The notes beneath the pieces are model-generated. The model was not told the DNA's origin. It ran no database searches and worked only from the letters and a program-made list of their open reading frames with translations. This document shows positions 45,121-52,489 of a stretch of 64,000 nucleotides of DNA, one piece after another. The position numbers were made by a program, and so were the translations under genes. Position 1 is the stretch's first letter. The number at the start of each line of letters is the position of its first letter. The DNA lies in assembly GCF_021300615.1 (NCBI RefSeq), contig NZ_JAJTMY010000004.1, positions 114,753 through 178,752 of the forward strand, read 5' to 3'. The stretch is from Helicobacter anatolicus (GTDB taxonomy: Bacteria; Campylobacterota; Campylobacteria; Campylobacterales; Helicobacteraceae).

Positions 45121-46557
45121 ATGAAAGACAATAAAATAACCTTTGAAAGCCTGGGACTAAGTAAAGCACTCTTACGCGGAATTAAAGAAGCAGGATTTCA
45201 ATCACCAAGCCCCATTCAAGAACAAGCAATCCCCGCGGTTTTAAAAGGTCGAGATATTATTGCGCAAGCACAAACAGGCACAGGAAAAACCGCTGCTTTT
45301 GCTCTACCTATTATAGAATTGCTCTCAGGAAATATTTCAGAAGCCCTTATTATCACACCAACAAGAGAACTTGCAATGCAAATTAGTGATGAATTTTCTA
45401 AACTAGGAAAATACAAAAATATTAAAACTCTTAGTATTGTTGGTGGACAAAGTATGCAAAAACAACTTGAGATCTTTCGTAAAAATCCTCAAATTATAGT
45501 TGCCACACCAGGAAGACTGCTTGATTATCTTCAAAATGGTAGATTGGAAGATTTTACACCTCGCTTTGTAGTACTTGATGAGAGTGATGAGATGTTAGAC
45601 ATGGGATTTTTACCTGATATTGAGCAGATTTTTCAATATCTACCAAATAATATTCAAACCTTACTATTTTCTGCAACAATGCCTGATGCCATCAATAAAC
45701 TTGCACAAAAAAACCTACACAATCCCGTACAAATCAAAATTACTCCGGCTAATATCACAAACCTCAATATTATGCAACACTTTTGTCTTGTCAATGACGA
45801 TCAAAAATATGATGCTCTATCTAGACTCCTTGAAAATAAAGAGCTTTACAAGGGAATTATTTTTACACGCACTAAAAAAGAAGCAGATAATCTACACATT
45901 GCACTTTCGCGCAAAGGTTATAGCACAGGTGTTTTGCATGGAGATATGCATCAATTCCAAAGACGAGAAACAATTACTAATTTTAAAAACAAAAGATTTA
46001 AAGTGCTTGTGGCTACAGATGTAGCTAGTCGTGGGCTTGATATTAGTGATATTAGTCATGTTTTTAACTATCATCTTCCTCATAGCTCTGAAGTCTATGT
46101 TCATCGTATTGGAAGAACAGGAAGAGCAGGAAAAAAAGGCATAGCCTTTACTATAGCTACTCCATCAGAGTTCAGCACTCTCAAACAAATCCAAAAAGAT
46201 GTAGGAAGTGATCTGAAGTTTTATGAGATTCCTCAAGAGCAAGGAGAAGTAAAAAAAACTATTCAAAAACTCAAAGAGATAAAAATTAATCCCGAAGCAC
46301 AAGAATCTCTTGAAGCATTATTAAATCATTTTGACCTCTCTGAAATTGCTCTTAAACTCCTTAGTATCCAGATGCAAAACAAAAATATTGGTTTAAGCAA
46401 AAATGATTTTTTTGCCCTAGAAAAAGAATTTCACAAAGAAAAAAACACAAAAAAATCACAAAAAAATTCTACAATAAACTCTAGACATAAAAATACAGGC
46501 CATAAAAATCAACGCGGAAGTAATAAAGTGCGTCATGCAAAAAAAGGCCGCCACTAA
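45121..46557 (+). CDS. deaD: DEAD-box ATP-dependent RNA helicase (RhpA-like)
   Basis: A 478-residue helicase with Q motif (FQSPSPIQEQAIP), Walker A QTGTGKT (51-57), motif Ib TPGR, motif II DESD (153-156, serine instead of alanine), SAT, and motif VI HRIGRTGRAG. The C-terminal extension is rich in K, N and H, for RNA binding. H. pylori has a single such helicase (RhpA) in the RNA degradosome with RNase J. It leads a five-gene operon with ilvE 16 bp downstream. Confidence 0.93.
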   Translation: MKDNKITFESLGLSKALLRGIKEAGFQSPSPIQEQAIPAVLKGRDIIAQAQTGTGKTAAFALPIIELLSGNISEALIITPTRELAMQISDEFSKLGKYKNIKTLSIVGGQSMQKQLEIFRKNPQIIVATPGRLLDYLQNGRLEDFTPRFVVLDESDEMLDMGFLPDIEQIFQYLPNNIQTLLFSATMPDAINKLAQKNLHNPVQIKITPANITNLNIMQHFCLVNDDQKYDALSRLLENKELYKGIIFTRTKKEADNLHIALSRKGYSTGVLHGDMHQFQRRETITNFKNKRFKVLVATDVASRGLDISDISHVFNYHLPHSSEVYVHRIGRTGRAGKKGIAFTIATPSEFSTLKQIQKDVGSDLKFYEIPQEQGEVKKTIQKLKEIKINPEAQESLEALLNHFDLSEIALKLLSIQMQNKNIGLSKNDFFALEKEFHKEKNTKKSQKNSTINSRHKNTGHKNQRGSNKVRHAKKGRH

Positions 46558-46573
46558 ATACCAAGGAGATAAA

Positions 46574-47491
46574 ATGAAAGAAGCGCAATTTATTTGGAAA
46601 GATGGCAAACTTGTTAATTGGGCAGATGCAACTACTCATGTTCTCACACATACCTTACATTATGGCAATGCCGCATTTGAAGGAATAAGAGCCTATCAAA
46701 CCAAAAAGGGCTTAGCAATCTTTCGCTTACAAGAACACACAAAAAGACTTTTAAATTCTTGCAAAATCACTGCAATTTCCTGTCCCTACACGCAAGCAGA
46801 ATTACAAAATGCACAAATCGAACTTCTTAAGGCAAATACATACAAGGGCGATATATACATTAGACCTCTTGTTTATTTAGGCTATGGAGTTATGGGGATT
46901 GATTTTAGAAAGGCTCCGGTAAATGTTGCGATTGCGGCATGGGAATGGGGGGCGTATCTAGGAGAAGATGCTTTAAAAACAGGTATCAAAGTCAAAACAA
47001 GTTCTTTTGTCCGTAACAGCATAAAATCCATCATGGGAAAAGCAAAAATTAGTGCAAATTATCTCAATTCCCAACTTGCGAAATATGAGGCAATAGAATG
47101 CGGATTCCATGAAGCACTATTGCTTGATGATAACGGCTTTGTAGCAGAAGGTAGCGGAGAGTGTATTTTTATCATACGAGACAACAAACTCATCACGCCT
47201 CCTAGTGATAATGCACTAGAATCAATCACACAAGCTACAGTTATGGAAATTGCCAAAGATCTTAATATTGATGTAGTGCAAAGGCGAATCACAAGAGATG
47301 AAGTCTATATTGCTGATGAAGCATTTTTCACAGGCACGGCCGCAGAAATCACCCCGATAAATTCTCTAGATTTTCGAGTGATTGGCACGGGAAAAAGGGG
47401 GAAAATTACACAATCTCTCCAAGAATATTTCTTCAAAATCGTGCGAGGAGAATGCGAAAAATACGAGCACTATCTTACATATTTACATTAA
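46574..47491 (+). CDS. ilvE: Branched-chain amino acid aminotransferase
   Basis: A 305-residue PLP class IV aminotransferase. It shows FEGIRAY, the PLP lysine in SIMGKAKISANYLNS, EGSGECIFII and FFTGTAAEITPI. I start at ATG 46574, which has CAAGGAG six bases upstream; an upstream in-frame ATG at 46535 lies within deaD and lacks a site. It makes or degrades leucine, isoleucine and valine. Confidence 0.95.
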   Translation: MKEAQFIWKDGKLVNWADATTHVLTHTLHYGNAAFEGIRAYQTKKGLAIFRLQEHTKRLLNSCKITAISCPYTQAELQNAQIELLKANTYKGDIYIRPLVYLGYGVMGIDFRKAPVNVAIAAWEWGAYLGEDALKTGIKVKTSSFVRNSIKSIMGKAKISANYLNSQLAKYEAIECGFHEALLLDDNGFVAEGSGECIFIIRDNKLITPPSDNALESITQATVMEIAKDLNIDVVQRRITRDEVYIADEAFFTGTAAEITPINSLDFRVIGTGKRGKITQSLQEYFFKIVRGECEKYEHYLTYLH

Positions 47492-47512
47492 TTTCAATTA
47501 AGAGGAGTAAAA

Positions 47513-48586
47513 ATGCCAATTGATTTAAATGAACACCTTAAGAAAAAAAGCCAAAATAATAATAACAATGATATAAAAGATATGTTGCCCCCAAGAAAAG
47601 AAAAACCTAGCAATAATGATATTTTTCTAAATAAAAATATCATTTTACTTGCCATTTCTGGTTTGATAATTGCAACAATTATTATCTTCAAGCCTTTTGT
47701 AGTAATCAATTCTGGTGAAGTAGGAATCAAAGTCACAGCTGGAGAATATGACAGCGTTCCCTTGCAACCAGGAATTAGATTTTTTATCCCCATAATTCAA
47801 AGAATTATTGTTGTAGATACAAAAGTAAGAGTAATTAACTTCTCTAGTACAGAAAATATGGGGGTTTTAGGAAAAAATCATAATATCTACCAAAATGAAG
47901 CAATCAATGTAATGGATTCTAGAGGTCTTACCGTATCTATAGAACTTACAGTGCAATATAAACTTAATGCACAAAACGCATCTCTAACCTTTGCTACATA
48001 TGGGCAAAGCTGGGAGCAAATCATTATCAATCCTATTGTAAGAGATGTTGTACGAAATGTAATTGGTCGGTATCCAGCAGAAGAGTTACCAACCAAGCGT
48101 AATGAAATTGCAAAGCTCATTGAAGAGGGCATTAGAGATGATATTTTAAAACGCGAAAATCATCCTGTAATGCTTAGCTCTGTGCAGTTACGAGAAATTG
48201 TATTACCTCTAAAGATCAAAGAACAAATCGAAAAAGTCCAAATTGCCAGACAAGAGGCAGAAAGAGTGCGCTATGAAGTAGATCGCTCTAAACAAGAGGC
48301 TGAAAAAGTTGCTGCGCTTGCCAAAGGTGAAGCTGAAGCAAACCGTATTAAAGCACAAGGAAGTGCGGATGCTATTATGATACAAGCAAAAGCAAATGCT
48401 AATGCCAATAAAGCTATTGCAGAAAGCCTTAATGATAGATTGCTCAAACTAAGAGAAATTGAAGTACAGGGCAAATTCAATGAAGCACTCAAAGAAAACA
48501 AAGATGCCCAAATTTTCCTAATGCCAGGAGGTGCTGTACCAAATCTATGGGTAGATTCTAAGAAAAAAGCTGCAAGTGCCAACTAA
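47513..48586 (+). CDS. SPFH / prohibitin-family membrane protein
   Basis: A 357-residue protein with a single N-terminal membrane helix (about 43-61), an SPFH/band-7 domain (65-260: VVINSGEVGIKV, LQPGIRFFIP, RYPAEELPTKRNEIAK) and a long coiled coil rich in A, E and K (240-325). SPFH proteins build rings that hold membrane proteases or microdomains; prohibitin-type ones often bind FtsH. It is well conserved next to deaD in epsilonproteobacteria. The specific role is unknown. Confidence 0.85.
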   Translation: MPIDLNEHLKKKSQNNNNNDIKDMLPPRKEKPSNNDIFLNKNIILLAISGLIIATIIIFKPFVVINSGEVGIKVTAGEYDSVPLQPGIRFFIPIIQRIIVVDTKVRVINFSSTENMGVLGKNHNIYQNEAINVMDSRGLTVSIELTVQYKLNAQNASLTFATYGQSWEQIIINPIVRDVVRNVIGRYPAEELPTKRNEIAKLIEEGIRDDILKRENHPVMLSSVQLREIVLPLKIKEQIEKVQIARQEAERVRYEVDRSKQEAEKVAALAKGEAEANRIKAQGSADAIMIQAKANANANKAIAESLNDRLLKLREIEVQGKFNEALKENKDAQIFLMPGGAVPNLWVDSKKKAASAN

Positions 48587-49266
48587 TGTTAGAAAATCTC
48601 TTAAAACAACTAGATTGGGGTAAGTCAGAACTTATCCCTGCCATTATCCAAGACTACCAAAATAAAGAAGTTCTAATGTTGGGATTTCTTAATCAAGAAG
48701 CTCTAAGACTAAGCTTAGAGACTGGCCTCATGCATTATTTTTCCCGCACTAAAAATAGAATCTGGCAGAAAGGGGAAAGTAGTGGAAATTATCAAAAAAT
48801 CATTACGATAAATTTTGACTGCGATCGTGATAGTCTGCTTGTCACAGTGGATCAAAAAGGAAGTGCTTGTCACAGTGGATCAAGAAGTTGTTTTTTTAGA
48901 ACATTGGAAAACAATCCTGCTACAACACTCCAGTCTCAAAATAAACCAGAAGAAAATATTTTTGACACGCTCTATCACACATTATTAGAACGAAAGTTTA
49001 CCTCTAGCGACACCTCATACACTGCTTCTCTTTATAAAAAAGGAATCAACACAATTTGCAAAAAAATCTCTGAGGAAACTGGGGAACTTATTTGCGAAAT
49101 CAAAGATAAAAACAAGGAGCAAATCATCTATGAAAGTGCGGATGTTTTTTATCATATTTTCGTAGCTCTTGCTTCTTTTAATATCCATCCTGATGCAATT
49201 TTGCAAGAATTAAAACGTCGCTTTGCATTTAGTGGAATAGAAGAAAAAAATAGCAGGAAATCCTAA
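48586..49266 (+). CDS. hisIE: Bifunctional phosphoribosyl-AMP cyclohydrolase / phosphoribosyl-ATP pyrophosphatase
   Basis: A 226-residue fusion doing steps 2 and 3 of histidine synthesis. The HisI part (1-105) has NRIWQKGESSGNYQ, the metal site DCDRDSLLV and GSACHSGSRSCFF. The HisE part (about 115-215) has ISEETGELICEIKD and ESADVFYHIFVAL. It overlaps its neighbours by one base on both sides. Histidine genes are scattered in this genome (hisD at 26 kb). Confidence 0.94.
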   Translation: MLENLLKQLDWGKSELIPAIIQDYQNKEVLMLGFLNQEALRLSLETGLMHYFSRTKNRIWQKGESSGNYQKIITINFDCDRDSLLVTVDQKGSACHSGSRSCFFRTLENNPATTLQSQNKPEENIFDTLYHTLLERKFTSSDTSYTASLYKKGINTICKKISEETGELICEIKDKNKEQIIYESADVFYHIFVALASFNIHPDAILQELKRRFAFSGIEEKNSRKS

Positions 49267-49772
49267 TGCGCGATATTATGCTAGAATTTATCTACAATTT
49301 AGACCTTTTAATGTTTGCAACGCTTGGCGTCTGCTTTTTGATTTTTCTTCTTTTTTTACTCCTTGGTTTTCTTTTTAAAAAAAGTTTTTTATCAAAATTT
49401 TGCTTTTTCTGCGCATTTATTGGACTATTTTCCACACCATTTGTCATCGCCCTATCTTCGCAAAATTTTCTTTTTAAATTAGAAATTCTAGAAAATCACT
49501 CACGCCCACTCGTTTTTAGCCAATCTTTTTTAATTGATATCACCATTAAAAATATGGGTAAATTAAAAATCAAAAAATGTCAATTTGATATAATGCCCAC
49601 AAGAGCACAAAACTCATTAAAAAACAAACTCTTAGATCTTCTTAATCCTCTTCCTAGAATATCTTATACTTTTTATGAGAAAATCAAAAAAAAATCTATT
49701 AAACACTTAGAAAAAATTCTTCCCTATAACGCTTCTAAAAAAGATTTTAAATTTTCACTAAATTGCCGCTAA
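49266..49772 (+). CDS. DUF2393 membrane-anchored protein
   Basis: A 168-residue protein with two membrane helices (about 12-36 and 43-65). Its periplasmic domain of about 95 residues has the DUF2393 pattern (LEILENHSRPLVFSQSFLID, IKNMGKLKIKKCQFDI). This family is limited to epsilonproteobacteria and has no known function. The 3' end overlaps the convergent rsmE gene by 15 bp. ATG 49281 is an alternative start. Confidence 0.72.
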   Translation: MRDIMLEFIYNLDLLMFATLGVCFLIFLLFLLLGFLFKKSFLSKFCFFCAFIGLFSTPFVIALSSQNFLFKLEILENHSRPLVFSQSFLIDITIKNMGKLKIKKCQFDIMPTRAQNSLKNKLLDLLNPLPRISYTFYEKIKKKSIKHLEKILPYNASKKDFKFSLNCR

Positions 49773-50429
49773 ACTTCCAACAAGTATCGCAGCACACTCA
49801 CTTTTTAAAACAATGCCCCCAGAAATACTAAAAACTTCTCTATCAAAAAACATTTCCTCTTCTTCTTTATCAAAACCACCTTCTGGCCCAATCATAATCC
49901 CATGCGCAAAGCTACGTTCCCCTGCATAAATATCATAACCACCAAAATTTAAAACTTGACAGAGTGGATATTTTTCCAACACTTCTTTTGTATTTTTTAA
50001 TAATTCAATTTCCATTAAATGTGAACGCCCACACTGCTCACATGAAGCAATCAAAATTTTATGCAAACGCTCTAAAGAGAGTTTTTCATTCCTTTGACTT
50101 CTATTGGCAAAAAACAAGGTAAGTTTTTTAACGCCCAATTGATTAAGATACGGGAGAGTTTTTTCAATATTTTTACTTTCTGTAATTGCCCATACAATAT
50201 GGGCTTGCTTAGAATTTATTTGAGATTTTTCAAATTTTACAAGTCTTAAAATTGCACTTTTTTTTCCAATTTCTTTGTGTTTATAGAAATATAGATTCTC
50301 ATCTCTTAGATTTCGAAAACAAATCACAGAATCTATTTTTGTGCGCCTTGCTTTATAAAGATGTAAAAATAAATTATCAGAAACTACAATTTCTACATCT
50401 CCAGATCTATCGTGATAGCAAAATCTCAT
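49758..50429 (-). CDS. rsmE: 16S rRNA (uracil(1498)-N3)-methyltransferase
   Basis: A 223-residue SPOUT methyltransferase. The conserved C-terminal knot has MIGPEGGFDKEEEEMF and LKSECAAILVGSLA; the middle has ASCEQCGRSHL. The N-terminal PUA-like part binds RNA. It is downstream of, and overlaps by four bases, the membrane protein gene, as in H. pylori (HP0374/0375). Confidence 0.92.
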   Translation of the reverse strand: MRFCYHDRSGDVEIVVSDNLFLHLYKARRTKIDSVICFRNLRDENLYFYKHKEIGKKSAILRLVKFEKSQINSKQAHIVWAITESKNIEKTLPYLNQLGVKKLTLFFANRSQRNEKLSLERLHKILIASCEQCGRSHLMEIELLKNTKEVLEKYPLCQVLNFGGYDIYAGERSFAHGIMIGPEGGFDKEEEEMFFDREVFSISGGIVLKSECAAILVGSLAAI

Positions 50430-50845
50430 AATAAAAATACCCCAATACTTACTAGATAAACCGCTAGGGCAAGTATGTAAAAAATTTTACATCCTGCAAT
50501 ATATCGCTCCATTCCCTCTTGTGACAAACGCATTATTTTTAGTTTTTTACTACGAATAATCTCCCCTACCAAAAATATAGTCCACACAAAAAGCATCAAT
50601 AAAATTTTACCTTGATAAGTAAATCCAAGCATAGCCCAAATTACAATTCCCAATACAAATCCCACTGCATATAAAGAAAATAGCAAAGGCATACTAAACC
50701 AAATTTTTTTATTAAGAGATGCATAATTTTTTTGTGTGTAAAGATACAATAAATTTAACACAAATACCACGGGAACAATAAAAAGAAAAAATACATGATA
50801 ACTTTTTAAAATTTCTAATGTTCTCAAAGTCAAATCACTCTCCAT
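50426..50845 (-). CDS. Hypothetical inner membrane protein (HP0375-like)
   Basis: A 139-residue protein with four predicted helices (about 17-36, 48-72, 78-95, 115-138) and short charged loops. There is no recognised family beyond similarity in place and form to the gene between rsmE and hemH in H. pylori. ATG 50845 is chosen because AAGGAG lies five bases upstream; a TTG codon precedes it directly. It is divergent from hemH, so a role in haem handling is possible but unproven. Confidence 0.65.
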   Translation of the reverse strand: MESDLTLRTLEILKSYHVFFLFIVPVVFVLNLLYLYTQKNYASLNKKIWFSMPLLFSLYAVGFVLGIVIWAMLGFTYQGKILLMLFVWTIFLVGEIIRSKKLKIMRLSQEGMERYIAGCKIFYILALAVYLVSIGVFLL

Positions 50846-50907
50846 CAAAACTCCTTAAAACTCATAACAAGGGCTTATTCTAGCATATAAATTTTACTTT
50901 ACTATGG

Positions 50908-50913
50908 TAGAAT
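50908..50913 (+). promoter_or_regulatory. Extended -10 element for the hemH-ccsBA operon
   Basis: TAGAAT preceded by TGG. It predicts a transcript start near 50920 and supports a translation start at 50942 or 50957. Confidence 0.6.
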
Positions 50914-50941
50914 CATGCAAAAAAATCAAAAAGGATAGACA

Positions 50942-51901
50942 ATTCAAGAAGGTGTATTGCTTTTAAATATGGGTGGTCCGAGCCATCTTAGCGAGGTGAA
51001 AGTTTTTTTAAAAAATATGTTTAATGATCCTTATATCCTACCCATAAAAAATGCACTTATACGCAAATTTGTAGGCTATAATATTATCAGAAAACGCCTA
51101 GAATATGCCAAAAATAATTATCGCGCTATTGGGGGAAAATCTCCCATGGTAGAACTCACTTTTTTATTATGCCAAAAACTACAAAAAAAAGATCCTGAAA
51201 GATTTTATTCCTATGCAATGCGTTATGCACCCCCCTACACAGAAAATGCCTTACAAGAAATGCAGCAAAAAGGTATAACATCTATCCATCTTTTTAGTAT
51301 GTATCCCCAATATTCCACTACCACCACACTCTCTTCTTTTGATGCAGTACAAAAAGCATTAAAAAAGCTAAATTACAAACCTAAAATTACTTTCACTGAA
51401 CGCTATTTTGACAATGTGTTTTATCTACAAACCATAACACAACAAATCATACAAGCCATTGCAAATAAAAATCCCTCCGAATATACCTTAATTCTCTCTG
51501 CTCATTCATTGCCACAAAGCACAATTGACAAAGGTGACCCTTATCAAAAAGAATGTGAAGAAAGTTTGTTAGGAATTAAAAAAATCCTTGAAGAAAAAAA
51601 TATTATTTTTCAAAATATTATCTTAGCTTACCAATCAAAAATTGGTAAAATGCAGTGGATTGGCCCAAGCACAGAAAGCATAATCAAACAAAGCAGAGAT
51701 AAAAAACTGCTTATTTATCCGCTAAGCTTCACAATTGACAACTCTGAAACAAGCTATGAAATTCATATAGAATATAAAGAACTTGCACAAAAAGTCGGGG
51801 TACTTGATTTTATAGCATGCCCTTGTCTTAATGACAGCGAATTGTTTGTAGAACTCATATTAAATCTTACAAAAAGGCAAAATTATGAAAGTTTTTCTTA
51901 G
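50942..51901 (+). CDS. hemH: Ferrochelatase, probable ATT start
   Basis: Inserts iron into protoporphyrin IX. Segments seen: VLLLNMGGPSHLSEV (first strand and loop), AMRYAPPY, FSMYPQYSTTTTLSS, the metal-site histidine in LSAHSLPQSTID, SYQSKIGKMQWIGPST and FTIDNSETSYE. No ATG or GTG is available: an in-frame TAG is at 50936. ATT 50942, six bases after AAGGA (50931-50935), keeps the complete first beta-strand. TTG 50957 is the alternative but would cut into it. The length from ATT is 319 residues. The 3' end overlaps the next gene by 17 bp. Confidence 0.93.
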   Translation: MQEGVLLLNMGGPSHLSEVKVFLKNMFNDPYILPIKNALIRKFVGYNIIRKRLEYAKNNYRAIGGKSPMVELTFLLCQKLQKKDPERFYSYAMRYAPPYTENALQEMQQKGITSIHLFSMYPQYSTTTTLSSFDAVQKALKKLNYKPKITFTERYFDNVFYLQTITQQIIQAIANKNPSEYTLILSAHSLPQSTIDKGDPYQKECEESLLGIKKILEEKNIIFQNIILAYQSKIGKMQWIGPSTESIIKQSRDKKLLIYPLSFTIDNSETSYEIHIEYKELAQKVGVLDFIACPCLNDSELFVELILNLTKRQNYESFS

Positions 51902-52487
51902 TTTTCTAATACTACTTTTTTTTCTGTTTGGATGTAAAAATGATGGGAAAATTGATTCTGAAACTTTTTCCATGGGGACAGCACTACAACAGGAAACAAA
52001 AGATGCCATACAAAATCTAGATAAAAAAAGCTATGCGGGTTTGGAGCATGTTTTTCAAGATACTAGCACAATAAGAACTAATGGAAAATACCTTATGTTA
52101 GTTTTTGGAAAAAATAATTGCACTTATTGTGAAAAATTCAAAGAAGATATCAAAAATTCGCAAGCATTACAAAATCAAATCACAAAAGACTTTAGCCCTT
52201 ATTACATCAATATTAGTTACAATAAAGATCATTTGTTTGATCTTGGAGAAATACATCAAGCAGATATCAAAACTTCCCAACTCTCAAATAGTATTTATAA
52301 AATCCAAGTAACCCCCACTATAATTTTTGGAGACAATAATGGTAAAACAATTTTTGAAATTCCTGGATATATCGAACAACACAATTTCTCCAAAATTCTA
52401 AAGTTTATCACATCTAGACAATGGGAAAATAGCACAAATAGCAAAGAACGAATGAAGCTTTTACAAAATTATCTTAACAAGGAATAA
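51885..52487 (+). CDS. Thioredoxin-like lipoprotein for cytochrome c biogenesis
   Basis: A 200-residue lipoprotein (lipobox LFGC, Cys17) with a thioredoxin fold. The active site is CTYC (79-82) after LVFGKNN, and the cis-proline segment is VTPTIIFGD. The place between hemH and ccsBA matches H. pylori HP0377, which reduces apocytochrome c before haem attachment (CcmG/ResA/DsbC-like). It probably receives electrons from CcdA. Confidence 0.85.
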   Translation: MKVFLSFLILLFFLFGCKNDGKIDSETFSMGTALQQETKDAIQNLDKKSYAGLEHVFQDTSTIRTNGKYLMLVFGKNNCTYCEKFKEDIKNSQALQNQITKDFSPYYINISYNKDHLFDLGEIHQADIKTSQLSNSIYKIQVTPTIIFGDNNGKTIFEIPGYIEQHNFSKILKFITSRQWENSTNSKERMKLLQNYLNKE

Positions 52488-52489
52488 AA

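Noticed and set aside
46535..46573. Upstream ATG for ilvE inside deaD
   Set aside because: The added residues are unlike the family, and CAAGGAG sits correctly for ATG 46574.
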